Source of the DNA: Tessaracoccus palaemonis | GTDB lineage: Bacteria; Actinomycetota; Actinomycetes; Propionibacteriales; Propionibacteriaceae | Reading direction: 5' to 3' | Assembly (NCBI RefSeq): GCF_019316905.1 | Contig: NZ_CP079216.1 | Location: 1,984,001-2,048,000 of the forward strand | Length of the DNA stretch: 64,000 nt | Part shown: piece after piece, positions 17,323-25,381 of the stretch | Position numbering within the stretch: the first letter of the stretch is position 1 | How the letters are laid out: every line of letters begins with the position of its first letter | Notes under the pieces: model-generated | Seen by the model: the letters and a program-made list of their open reading frames with translations, nothing else | What the model was told of the DNA's origin: nothing | Database searches by the model: none | Made by a program: the position numbers and the translations under genes

Positions 17323-19377
17323 GTGACGACGAACCGTGCGACGAACGACCGCCTGCTGTACGGGGCGGCCTACTACGAGGAGTACCTGCCCTGCGACCGA
17401 GTCGAGGCGGACGCCGGCATGATGCGCGACGCCGGCCTGAACGTCGTGCGCATCGCAGAGTCCACCTGGAGTTCGCTCGAGCCGCAGCCCGGGGTCTTCG
17501 ACCTCAGCCACGTCGACAAGGCGCTGGAGACCATGGCGGCTGCCGGGATGAAGGTCATCGTCGGCACCCCGACGTACGCGGTGCCGGCCTGGCTGGTCGC
17601 CTCGCACCCCGAGGTGCTGGCGGAGACGTCCCGCGGTGAGGCGCGCTACGGCGCCCGCCAGATTATGGACATCACCTCGCCGGCGTACCTGTTCCACGCC
17701 GAGCGCGCGATGCGGGCCCTGCTGAGCCACGTGGCGGACCACCCCGCGGTCATCGGCTTCCAGGTCGACAACGAGACCAAGTACTACGACACCGCCTCGG
17801 TCGGGGCGCAGAGGGCCTTCGTCAAGCACCTGAAGGCCCGCTTCGACGGCGACCTCGGCGCCCTGAACGACGCGTTCGGCCTGGCCTACTGGTCGAACCG
17901 CGTGGATGCCTGGGAGGACTTCCCGGATGTCCGCGGCACGATCAACGGCTCGCTCGGGGCCGCGTGGGACGAGTTCCGCCGCTCGCTGGTGGACAACTTC
18001 CTGGGCTGGCAGGCCGGCATCGTGCGCGAGTACGCGCGCGAGGACCAGTTCGTGACGCAGAACTTCGACTTCGACTGGGCGCCGGGCTGGTCCTACGGGC
18101 TGCAGCCCGCCGTGAACCACTTCACCGCCGCCCGCACGGTCGACCTGGCGGGCGTCGACATCTACCACCCGACACAGTCGCAGCTGACCGGGCGCGAGAT
18201 CGCGTTCGGCGGCGACATGACGCGCTCGATCAAGGGCGGCGCGAACTACCTCGTGCTCGAGACCCAGGCGCAGGGCCAGATGGGCTGGCTCCCCTACCCC
18301 GGCCAGCTGCGGCTGCATGCCTACAGCCACCTCGCGAGCGGGGCCGACGGCGTCATGTACTGGCACTGGCACTCGCTGCACAACTCCTTCGAGACGTACT
18401 GGAAGGGGCTGCTGTCTCACGACTTCGAGACCAACCCCACCTACGACGAGGCCGCCGTCGTCGGGCGCGAGTGGGCCGAGCACTCGCCCTCGCTGCTGCA
18501 CCTGCGCAAGGCCAACCGCGTCGCGGTGATGGTGAGCAACGAGGCCCTCACGGCGCTGAAGTGGTTCACGCTCGAGACGGGCTTCCCGGAGTTCGCCGGG
18601 CCGTCGGCGACCTACAACGACGTGCTCCGCTGGGTCTACGACGCGCTGTTCGACCTGAACGTCGAGGTGGACTTCGTCCCCGTCGACGCGGACCTCTCGA
18701 CGTACGACGTGCTGCTGACTCCGGCGCTGTACACGGCGTCGGAGGAGACGCTCGCCTCGCTGCGGGCCTTCGTCGAGCGCGGCGGCCACCTGGTCTCGAC
18801 GCTCCGCACGGCAGTGGCCGACGAGCACGTCAAGGTCTGGCACGACCGGGCGCCGCACGCGCTGACGGACGTCTTCGGCATGACGTACAACCAGTTCACC
18901 AGGCCCGACGGGGCGCTGATCGCCCCCGGCGCGGCGCTCGCACCGCTGGTCGACGGCGCCGATCAGGCGGCCGGGAGGCTGCTGGAGCTGCTCGTGCCGC
19001 GGGGCGCCGACGTCCTGGCCGGTTACGACCACCCGGCGTGGTCCGACTACGCCGCGGTCACGCGCAACCGGTTCGGCGACGGCACCGCTACGTATGTGGC
19101 GACCGTCACGTCGCCGGAGGTGCTGCGGGGCGTCCTCGAGCTGGTGCTGCGTGAGGCCGGGCTGTGGTCCTGGCCGCAGGACCTGGCGGGGACGGTCACC
19201 GTCCGGCGCGGGACCAACGGCCGCGGCCGCGAGATCACCTATCTGCTGAACTACTCCGGCTCCCCGGTGACGATCGACTCCCCCGTGGCCGGCACGACGG
19301 TGCTGGACGGCGTCGAGATCGCCGAGGGCGCGCCCGTCACCGTCGACGCCTGGGACCTGGCGATCATCGAGTCCTGA
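17323..19377 (+). CDS. GH42 beta-galactosidase
   Basis: Cytoplasmic glycosidase releasing terminal beta-galactose, typically from plant galactan or galacto-oligosaccharides. 684 residues, the usual GH42 size. N-terminal TIM barrel: YGAAYYEEYLP, acid/base Glu in GFQVDNETKYYDT, nucleophile Glu in YLVLETQAQGQMGW, and MYWHWHSLHNSFETYWKG. Then the trimerisation beta/alpha domain (ALTALKWFTLETGFPEF onward) and a C-terminal beta domain (REITYLLNYSGSPVTI). No signal peptide. GTG start at 17323 with GGGAG upstream. Single gene followed by a TetR regulator. The exact galactoside is unknown. Confidence 0.95.
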   Translation: MTTNRATNDRLLYGAAYYEEYLPCDRVEADAGMMRDAGLNVVRIAESTWSSLEPQPGVFDLSHVDKALETMAAAGMKVIVGTPTYAVPAWLVASHPEVLAETSRGEARYGARQIMDITSPAYLFHAERAMRALLSHVADHPAVIGFQVDNETKYYDTASVGAQRAFVKHLKARFDGDLGALNDAFGLAYWSNRVDAWEDFPDVRGTINGSLGAAWDEFRRSLVDNFLGWQAGIVREYAREDQFVTQNFDFDWAPGWSYGLQPAVNHFTAARTVDLAGVDIYHPTQSQLTGREIAFGGDMTRSIKGGANYLVLETQAQGQMGWLPYPGQLRLHAYSHLASGADGVMYWHWHSLHNSFETYWKGLLSHDFETNPTYDEAAVVGREWAEHSPSLLHLRKANRVAVMVSNEALTALKWFTLETGFPEFAGPSATYNDVLRWVYDALFDLNVEVDFVPVDADLSTYDVLLTPALYTASEETLASLRAFVERGGHLVSTLRTAVADEHVKVWHDRAPHALTDVFGMTYNQFTRPDGALIAPGAALAPLVDGADQAAGRLLELLVPRGADVLAGYDHPAWSDYAAVTRNRFGDGTATYVATVTSPEVLRGVLELVLREAGLWSWPQDLAGTVTVRRGTNGRGREITYLLNYSGSPVTIDSPVAGTTVLDGVEIAEGAPVTVDAWDLAIIES

Positions 19378-19423
19378 CCCCGGTGGTCCATGCCATGCCC
19401 CGTGCGCCCCGCGTCCCACGCGG

Positions 19424-19429
19424 TACGTT
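19424..19429 (+). promoter_or_regulatory. Leaderless-type -10 box of the TetR gene (TACGTT)
   Basis: TACGTT ends 7 nt before the GTG at 19437, which has no ribosome-binding site. This also decides the start codon over the upstream ATG at 19395. Confidence 0.5.
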
Positions 19430-19436
19430 GGGTGAC

Positions 19437-20075
19437 GTGCCGAGCCAGACGACCCCCCGCAGACGCGTCCGCCTGACGCCGGAGGTGCGTCGTCGCCAGA
19501 TCGTTGACGCCGCCGTGCGGCTGGTCGGCGAGCGGGGCTTCTACGGCGTCTCCCTGCAGGATGTCGCGGACGCCGTGGACCTGACGCAGCCGGGGCTGCT
19601 GCACTACGTGGGCTCCAAGGACGGCCTGCTGCGGCTGCTGGTCGAGGAGGGCTACGACCGCCGCTTCGACCCCGAGGACTACATCGCGACCGGGGACCCG
19701 TCGGCCACGCACCCCGACGGCGCCTCGCTGCCCGGCTACCTGCGCTACCTGGTGGCCCACAATGCGGAGAACCCGCAGCTGATGCGGCTCTACATGGTGC
19801 TGGGCGTCGAGGCCGCCTCCCCGGAGCACCCGGCCCACGACTACTTCCGCAACCGCCCGGACGCCGTGTGGGGGCTGTACTCCGGCACGCGGTGGCGGCT
19901 GCCGGAGGCGGTCGGCGCCTGGAAGGACCAGCGCGGCCTGGTCGAGATGGCGATCGCGGCCATGGACGGGATGCAGATCCGCTCGTTCCGCGAGCCCCCC
20001 ATCGACCTGGTCGAGGAATGGGACCGCTACGAGCGCGTCCTCTTCCCGTCGCCGCTGTGGGACGACTGCCGCTGA
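19437..20075 (+). CDS. TetR-family transcriptional regulator
   Basis: 212 residues. N-terminal helix-turn-helix: RRRQIVDAAVRLVGERGFYG followed by VSLQDVADAVDLTQPGLLHYVGSKDGLLRLLV, the standard TetR DNA-binding layout. The C-terminal ligand domain (about 75-212) contains LPGYLRYLVAHNAENPQLMR and MAIAAMDGMQIRS. It lies 59 bp downstream of the GH42 gene on the same strand and probably controls it; this is a context inference. It ends just before a cluster of dispersed repeats. Confidence 0.88.
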   Translation: MPSQTTPRRRVRLTPEVRRRQIVDAAVRLVGERGFYGVSLQDVADAVDLTQPGLLHYVGSKDGLLRLLVEEGYDRRFDPEDYIATGDPSATHPDGASLPGYLRYLVAHNAENPQLMRLYMVLGVEAASPEHPAHDYFRNRPDAVWGLYSGTRWRLPEAVGAWKDQRGLVEMAIAAMDGMQIRSFREPPIDLVEEWDRYERVLFPSPLWDDCR

Positions 20076-20082
20076 CCGCGGG

Positions 20083-20304
20083 TCGTTGAGCTTGTCGAAC
20101 GCCAACCCGGTTCGTTGAGCTTGTCGAAACGCCCTGAGCGCAGCGAAGGGTCCCAACCCAACCACCGCCACGTCTCGCTCCGCTCGACGCCCTTCGACGA
20201 GCTCAGGGAACCGAAGACGAGCTCAGGGAACCGAAGACAAGCTCAGGCAACCGCAACCGGTTCGTTGAGCCTGTCGAAACGCCCTGAGCGCAGCGAAGGG
20301 TCCC
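20083..20304. repeat. Cluster of dispersed actinobacterial palindromic repeats
   Basis: Two 46-bp direct copies (20109-20154 and 20259-20304) differ at one base; each contains TTCGTTGAGCYTGTCGAAAC and CCCTGAGCGCAGCGAAGGG. Between them, 20-bp units of GCTCAGGGAACCGAAGACRA recur at 20201, 20221 and, degenerate, 20241. The element lies between convergent tetR and the SpoU methylase gene. Its translation gives SLSKRPERSEG, a frequent false ORF. A related cluster is at 34360-34575. Confidence 0.85.
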
Positions 20305-20313
20305 GCCCGACAG

Positions 20314-21087
20314 TCAGCGCAGCGCGTAGGCGAAGATCGACGCGGCGGTGGCGACGTTGAGTGAGTCGACCAGGTCCGTCATCGGGATGGTCACGTGGTC
20401 ATCGGCGGCGGCCAGCCAGGCGTCGCTCAGCCCGCTGCCCTCGGTGCCGAGCAGCAGCGCGAGCTTCTCCGGCGCCTCGTAGTCCTTCAGCGGGACGGCG
20501 CGCGGCGACAACGTGGACGCGACCAGCCGGAAGCCGGCCTCCTTCAGCCGGGCGAGGTCGGCGTCTCCGTCGAGGCGGCGCCAGGGCAGCTCCAGCGAGG
20601 CGCCCATCGACGACTTGATGGCGCGACGGTAGAGCGGGTCCGCTCCCCCGGCCGAGACGAGCACCCCGTCCCAGCCCAGCCCGGCGGCGACGCGGATGAT
20701 GGCGCCGGTGTTGGCGTGGTCGACGACCTCCTCGCACACGATGAGGCGGCGCGCCTCGAGCAGCTGGTCCCAGCCGGCCTCCGCGGGGCGGTCGAAGGAG
20801 CCGAGCGCGCCGCGGTGCACGTGGAAGCCGCTGACCTTCTCGATCAGCTTCTCGGTGGCGACGTAGACGGGCACGTCGGGGAACCGCTCCAGGAGGGGCT
20901 CGAGGTCGGCGAGCCAGCGGGGCTGCAGCAGCAGCGAGCGGGGTCGGCAGCCGGCGGCGAACGCGCGCTCGATGATCTTCAGCCCCTCGGCGATGAAGCG
21001 CTCCTCGCCGCGGCGCAGCTGCGCGTCGCGCAGGCCGACGAAGTCGGCCAGTCGGGGGTCGGCGGCGTCCGTGATGTCGATCTGCAC
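20314..21087 (-). CDS. TrmH/SpoU-family RNA 2'-O-methyltransferase
   Basis: 257 residues. N-terminal SpoU substrate-binding domain (LRRGEERFIAEGLKIIERAF) and a C-terminal SPOUT knot: VDHANTGAIIRVAAGLGWDG (motif 1 with Asn), LLLGTEGSGLSDAWL (motif 2, SAM loop) and IPMTDLVDSLNVATAASIFA (motif 3). It 2'-O-methylates a ribose in rRNA or tRNA; the target is not decidable. GTG start at 21087 sits 6 nt after TAGCCT, so the transcript is probably leaderless. Confidence 0.9.
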   Translation of the reverse strand: MQIDITDAADPRLADFVGLRDAQLRRGEERFIAEGLKIIERAFAAGCRPRSLLLQPRWLADLEPLLERFPDVPVYVATEKLIEKVSGFHVHRGALGSFDRPAEAGWDQLLEARRLIVCEEVVDHANTGAIIRVAAGLGWDGVLVSAGGADPLYRRAIKSSMGASLELPWRRLDGDADLARLKEAGFRLVASTLSPRAVPLKDYEAPEKLALLLGTEGSGLSDAWLAAADDHVTIPMTDLVDSLNVATAASIFAYALR

Positions 21088-21093
21088 CCGACG

Positions 21094-21131
21094 AGGCTAC
21101 CCCGACGTGGAGGATGGCATGCCGCTAGCCT
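21094..21131. promoter_or_regulatory. Face-to-face leaderless promoters
   Basis: TAGCCT occurs on the minus strand at 21099-21094, 6 nt before the GTG at 21087, and on the plus strand at 21126-21131, 6 nt before the GTG at 21138. The two -10 boxes are identical and 26 bp apart, so their -35 regions must overlap and initiation in the two directions may compete. Confidence 0.55.
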
Positions 21132-21137
21132 GAGCCG

Positions 21138-22100
21138 GTGAAGTTCAAGCCGGACCCGATCCTGGTCATCATCCTCGGCACGCTCGCGCTGGCGCTGGTG
21201 CTGCCGGTGAGCGGCACCGCCGCCGACGTGCTGGAGGTCGTGACGAACGTCGGCATCTTCGTCCTGTTCTTCGGCTACGGCGCGCGCCTGTCCGGCGCGG
21301 AGGCGCTCGCGGGGGTCCGGAACTGGAAGCTGCACCTGGCCATCCTGGGCTGCACGTTCGTGGTGTTCCCGCTGATCGCGCTCCCGATCCTGGCCATCCC
21401 CGACGCGATCCTGTCCGAGCCGATGCGCATCGGACTGGTCTTCCTGTGCCTGGTGCCGTCGACGGTGCAGTCGAGCGTGACTTTCACGTCGCTGGCGGGC
21501 GGCAACATCGCCTCCGCGATGGTGGCGGCGACCGCGTCGAACGTGATCGGCGTGATCGTCACGCCCCTGCTGGCGATGCTGTTCATCCCTGCCTCGAGCG
21601 GCGGCGCGATCGGGTTCGACCAGCTGCTCGACGTCGTCGTGAAGCTGCTGCTGCCCTTCGTGCTGGGGCAGGCCTCCCGGTTCGTGACCGCGTCGTTCAT
21701 GGCGCGGCACCGGTCGCGGCTGAGGCTGCTGGACCAGGCGGTGATCTTCCTGATCGTCTACGGCGCCTTCTCGCACCTGCGCGTCTCCGGCGTGTGGCGC
21801 CAGGTGGCGTGGACCGACCTCGTGCTCATCGTCGTGATCGTCGCGGCGGTGCTGGCCTTCATGTTCTGGTTCACCTGGCACGTGGGCGGCTGGCTCGGCT
21901 TCGACCGCGCCAACCGGATCGCCGTGATGTTCTGCGGCACCAAGAAGTCGCTCGCGACCGGCGTGCCGATGGCGAGCGTGCTGTTCTCCGCCAGCGCGGT
22001 CAGCGTGATCGTGATCCCGCTGATGCTCTACCACCAGCTCCAGCTGCTGGTCAGCAGCTTCCTGGCCGGCCGCCTGCGTCGGGGGACGCCCTCGGGCTAG
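21138..22100 (+). CDS. Bile acid:sodium symporter-like (SBF) transporter
   Basis: 320 residues with about nine or ten hydrophobic segments, full length for the SBF-like (PF13593, YfeH) family. Seen: FFGYGARLSGAEALAGVRNW, LCLVPSTVQSSVTFTSLAGG, NIASAMVAATASNVIGV and FCGTKKSLATGVPMASVLFS, where the two crossover-like Pro/Ser/Asn-rich segments resemble the sodium sites of this fold. Substrate unknown. GTG start, leaderless-type promoter. The 3' end overlaps the convergent SPFH gene by 4 nt. Confidence 0.85.
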   Translation: MKFKPDPILVIILGTLALALVLPVSGTAADVLEVVTNVGIFVLFFGYGARLSGAEALAGVRNWKLHLAILGCTFVVFPLIALPILAIPDAILSEPMRIGLVFLCLVPSTVQSSVTFTSLAGGNIASAMVAATASNVIGVIVTPLLAMLFIPASSGGAIGFDQLLDVVVKLLLPFVLGQASRFVTASFMARHRSRLRLLDQAVIFLIVYGAFSHLRVSGVWRQVAWTDLVLIVVIVAAVLAFMFWFTWHVGGWLGFDRANRIAVMFCGTKKSLATGVPMASVLFSASAVSVIVIPLMLYHQLQLLVSSFLAGRLRRGTPSG

Positions 22101-23293
22101 ACGTGGAAATCCGGACCGGCGGATGGCTGACCGTCAGGGGACCCGCCCGACGACGCCGGGTCGACGGCGTCCCCGATGGCCGGCGCACCGTGCGGGTGCG
22201 GAGTGTTGCCGCCCAGGGTCCGCTTGGCGCGGGGGGCATCCAGGGACTGGGCCTCCGAGATCGCCTTCTCCACGGTCTTGTTCGAGAGCTCGCGGTCGCG
22301 GCGGGCCTGCTCCTCGATCTCGGCCTGCACGTCGACCCGCTCGGGCGCAGTGAACTGCGCGGCAGCCCTGGAGACGTACTCGCGGACGTCCCTCTCGCCG
22401 GACACCTGGCCGAGTCCCTTCAGTGCGTCGTTCAGCTCGCTCGGGACGATCCACACCTTGTTCGCGTCCCCGGCAGCCAGCTTCGGCATCATCTGCATGT
22501 ACTGGTAGGCCAGCAGCGCCTGGTCGGGCTGCCCGGCGTGGATGGCTTCGAACACCGCGGTGATGGCCTGCGCCTCGCCCTCGGCGCGGAGCATCTGCGC
22601 CTGCCGGTCGGCCTGGGCGCGCAGCACCTGCGCCTCGCGGTCGCCCTGCGCCCTGAGGATCGCTGCCTCGCGGTCGCCGCCCGCGGCGAGGATCTGCGAC
22701 TGGCGCTGGCCCTCGGCCAGCAGGATCTGGGCGCGCTTGTCGCGCTCGGCGCGCGCGCCCTTCTCCATGGCGTCGCGGATGGTGGGCGGCGGCTCGATCG
22801 CGCGCAGCTCCACGCGGTTGACCTTGATACCCCACTTGCCGGTGGCGTCGTCGAGCACGGCGCGCAGCCGCTGGTTGATCTCCTCGCGCGACGTCAGCGC
22901 GGCCTCGAGGTCCATGCCTCCGATGATGTTGCGCAGCGTCGTCATGGTGAGCTGCTCGATGGCGGCGCGGTAATTCTGCGCCTCGTAGGCCGCCCGCACC
23001 GGGTCGACGATCTGGAAGTAGATCACCGAGTCGATCGACACCATCAGGTTGTCCTCGGTGATCACGCCCTGCGGCGGGAACGGGACGACCTGCTCGCGCA
23101 TGTCGAGCGTGTAGCGGATCTGGTCGAAGAACGGGACGACGAGGTGCGGCCCGGGCTCGAGCGCCTTGCGGAACTTGCCGAGCCGCTCGACGATCGCGAC
23201 CTGCTGCTGCCGGATGATCTTCAGCGTCGCCATCAGCAGCAGCACGACGAGGATCGCGAGCGCGATGAGGACGAAGACACTCATGTCGGGCAT
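22097..23293 (-). CDS. SPFH/band-7 (stomatin-like, QmcA-type) membrane scaffold protein
   Basis: 398 residues. A single N-terminal membrane helix (VFVLIALAILVVLLLMATLK) is followed by the SPFH domain (QQQVAIVERLGKFRKALEPG; YFQIVDPVRAAYEAQNYRAA; VNRVELRAIEPPPTIRDAME). A long helical region has an 11-residue repeat between about 192 and 245 (GDREAAILRAQ, GDREAQVLRAQ, ADRQAQMLRAE), suited to oligomeric coiled coil. The tail is Pro/Gly-rich and disordered. Organises membrane microdomains or guards membrane proteases; its partner NfeD is encoded 6 bp upstream. Confidence 0.93.
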   Translation of the reverse strand: MPDMSVFVLIALAILVVLLLMATLKIIRQQQVAIVERLGKFRKALEPGPHLVVPFFDQIRYTLDMREQVVPFPPQGVITEDNLMVSIDSVIYFQIVDPVRAAYEAQNYRAAIEQLTMTTLRNIIGGMDLEAALTSREEINQRLRAVLDDATGKWGIKVNRVELRAIEPPPTIRDAMEKGARAERDKRAQILLAEGQRQSQILAAGGDREAAILRAQGDREAQVLRAQADRQAQMLRAEGEAQAITAVFEAIHAGQPDQALLAYQYMQMMPKLAAGDANKVWIVPSELNDALKGLGQVSGERDVREYVSRAAAQFTAPERVDVQAEIEEQARRDRELSNKTVEKAISEAQSLDAPRAKRTLGGNTPHPHGAPAIGDAVDPASSGGSPDGQPSAGPDFHV

Positions 23294-23299
23294 GGCGGA

Positions 23300-23776
23300 C
23301 TACCTTCCGAGCGGGCGGTTTGTCGGGTAGACGAGCAGCACGATGCCCTCGATGCCGAGCACCTCGATGCTCTCGCCCGCCTCGATGGTCATGGACGGAT
23401 CGTAGGACCGCGCGGGCCACGTCTCGCCCTGGATGGTGACCTCCCCGCTGCTGCCCGTGATGGGCACGGAGTTGGTCGTCTGGGAGCCGATCAGGTTGTC
23501 GAGGCTGGAGCGGTAGCCGGGCGCCCGGCGCACGCGCTCGAGCAGGGTCGGGCGCAGCAGGAACAGCGTGGCGACGGCGGTGGCGAGCGCGACCAGCGCC
23601 TGCAGCCACACCATCGACGGGAAGATCAGTGCGGTGACGCCCCCCATCAGCGCGCCGGAGGCGAGCATGAGCAGCGTCAGGTCGAGCGTGAGCAGCTCGG
23701 CGGCGGCGAGCAGAAGCGCGAGGATCCCCCACCCGGCCCACAGGTGGCTGGAGATCCAGTCGAAGAACTCGCTCAT
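23300..23776 (-). CDS. NfeD-like membrane protein
   Basis: 158 residues: hydrophobic segments in the first 75 residues (WGILALLLAAAELLTLDLTL, then MLASGALMGGVTALIFPSMV) followed by a C-terminal OB-fold NfeD domain (GSSGEVTIQGETWPARSYDP, then IEAGESIEVLGIEGIVLLV). NfeD short forms pair with SPFH proteins. The ATG at 23776 overlaps the stop of the upstream ABC ATPase (ATGA), and the SPFH gene follows after 6 bp, so the three form an operon. Confidence 0.9.
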   Translation of the reverse strand: MSEFFDWISSHLWAGWGILALLLAAAELLTLDLTLLMLASGALMGGVTALIFPSMVWLQALVALATAVATLFLLRPTLLERVRRAPGYRSSLDNLIGSQTTNSVPITGSSGEVTIQGETWPARSYDPSMTIEAGESIEVLGIEGIVLLVYPTNRPLGR

Positions 23777-24558
23777 CTGATTCCCCGGGCGCTCCACCTG
23801 CCGTCGACGTGCCCGACCTCGAGCGGCAGCCCGAAGGCCGCCGACAGGTTGGCCGCGGTCAGCGTCTGCCCGATCGGGCCCTCCGCGACGACGCGGCCGT
23901 GGTCCAGCAGCAGGCAGTGCGTGATGCCGTCGGGGATCTCCTCGACGTGGTGCGTGACGAGCACCGTCGCCGGGGAGTCGGGGTCGAGGCACAGGTCGGA
24001 CAGGGTCTGTACGAGGGCCTCGCGGCCGGCCAGGTCGAGGCCCCCGGCGGGCTCGTCGAGCAGCAGGAGCTCGGGGTCGGTCATCAGCGAGCGGGCGATC
24101 TGGACCCGCTTGCGTTCGCCCTCGCTCAGGGTGCCGAAGGTCCGGTCGGCCAGGTGGTCGACGCGCAGCGAGGCGAGCAGCTCGTCCGCGCGGGCGACGT
24201 CGTACTCGTCGTACTCCTCGCGCCAGCGCCCCACGATGGCGTAGGCGGCCGAGAGCACCACGTCACGGACGGTCTCGTGGTCGGGGATGCGGTGTGCCAG
24301 CGCCGAGGACGTGAGCCCGATGCGCGGGCGCAGCTCGAAAATGTCGACGGCCCCGACGACCTCACCCAGCAGACCGACGACGCCGTCGCTCGGGTACATC
24401 TGTGCCGACAGCAGCTGCAGCAGGGTGGTCTTGCCGGCGCCGTTGGGGCCGATCACGACCCACCTCTCGCCCTCGTCGACGATGAGGGAGATGCTGTCCA
24501 ACAGGACGGCGTCCCCGCGCCTGACCGTAACCCCCGCGAGTTCTGCCACCGATGCCAT
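23773..24558 (-). CDS. ABC transporter ATP-binding protein (stand-alone, YlmA/ModF-like)
   Basis: 261 residues, one ATPase domain: Walker A IGPNGAGKTTLLQLLS, Walker B LLLLDEPAGGLD, H-loop VLVTHHVEEIP; the signature is LSEGERKRVQIARSLM, the variant found in this subgroup. No membrane partner is encoded nearby; the downstream genes are nfeD and SPFH. The true partner and substrate are unknown. The ATG at 24558 follows TAGGTT by 6 nt, a leaderless-type promoter. Confidence 0.88.
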   Translation of the reverse strand: MASVAELAGVTVRRGDAVLLDSISLIVDEGERWVVIGPNGAGKTTLLQLLSAQMYPSDGVVGLLGEVVGAVDIFELRPRIGLTSSALAHRIPDHETVRDVVLSAAYAIVGRWREEYDEYDVARADELLASLRVDHLADRTFGTLSEGERKRVQIARSLMTDPELLLLDEPAGGLDLAGREALVQTLSDLCLDPDSPATVLVTHHVEEIPDGITHCLLLDHGRVVAEGPIGQTLTAANLSAAFGLPLEVGHVDGRWSARGIR

Positions 24559-24564
24559 GCGACC

Positions 24565-24570
24565 AACCTA
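24565..24570 (-). promoter_or_regulatory. Leaderless-type -10 box (TAGGTT) of the ABC-nfeD-SPFH operon
   Basis: TAGGTT on the minus strand ends 6 nt before the ATG at 24558; no ribosome-binding site is present. Confidence 0.55.
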
Positions 24571-24594
24571 CTAGGGTTCGCCCCTCGAAGTGGG

Positions 24595-25368
24595 TCAGGC
24601 GCCGGTGGAGTGCAGCCCGCCGTCGACGTGGACCATCTCGCCGGTGGTGGCGGGGAACCAGTCGCTCAGCAGGGCGACGACGGCCTTGGCCGACGGCACC
24701 GCGTCCGAGGAGTCCCACGACAGCGGCGCGCGCTCGGCCCAGATGTCGTTGAACGACGCGGCTCCGGGGATCGCCTTCTTCGCGACGGTGTCGACGGGGC
24801 CGGCCGCGACCAGGTTGCAGCGGATGCCGTCGGGTCCGAGGTAGCGGGCGAGGTAGCGCGACGTGGACTCGAGCGCGGCCTTGGCGACGCCCATCCAGTC
24901 GTAGGCCGGCCAGGAGACGCGCGCGTCGAACGTCAGGCCGACGACGCTCGCGCCGGTGTTCAGCACGGGCTTCGCGGCCATGGTCAGCGACTGCAGCGAG
25001 TACGCCGAGATGTGCAGCGCGTTGCCGACGGTGTCCCAGTCGGTCGTCAGGAACGCGCCGCCCAGCGCCTTCTCCGGGTCGGCATAGGCGATGGAGTGCA
25101 CGATGCCGTCGAGCCCGCCGGTGAGGTGTTCCTCGAGCTTCGCCGGCAGCGCGGCGAGGTGCTCGGGGTCGGTGATGTCGAGCTCGATGATCGGCGGGAC
25201 CGTCTCCAGCTTCGACAGCGCCCGCGTGGCGGGGGCGACGGCGCGGCCGGCGGCGGACACCACGACGTTGGCGCCCTCCCGCTGCGCGATCTCGACGACG
25301 GCGTACGCGATGGACGTGCGCATGGTGACGCCCGTCACCAGGATGTTCTTGCCCTCAAGCAGACCCAT
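24595..25368 (-). CDS. fabI: NADH-dependent enoyl-ACP reductase
   Basis: Last reductive step of type II fatty acid elongation. 257 residues of the SDR superfamily with FabI/InhA features: the modified glycine motif VTGVTMRTSIAYAV, and the catalytic Tyr-x6-Lys in YDWMGVAKAALES. The C-terminus ends TTGEMVHVDGGLHSTGA. ATG at 25368 with AAAGG upstream. Starts 13 bp after fabG on the same strand, the same order as mabA-inhA in mycobacteria. It is the presumed target for triclosan/isoniazid-class inhibitors; sensitivity cannot be read here. Confidence 0.95.
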   Translation of the reverse strand: MGLLEGKNILVTGVTMRTSIAYAVVEIAQREGANVVVSAAGRAVAPATRALSKLETVPPIIELDITDPEHLAALPAKLEEHLTGGLDGIVHSIAYADPEKALGGAFLTTDWDTVGNALHISAYSLQSLTMAAKPVLNTGASVVGLTFDARVSWPAYDWMGVAKAALESTSRYLARYLGPDGIRCNLVAAGPVDTVAKKAIPGAASFNDIWAERAPLSWDSSDAVPSAKAVVALLSDWFPATTGEMVHVDGGLHSTGA

Positions 25369-25381
25369 GTTCAGTTGCCTT

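Noticed and set aside
20115-20360. Small plus-strand ORF with repeated SLSKRPERSEG
   Set aside because: It is the translation of the dispersed repeat, a common false annotation in actinobacteria.
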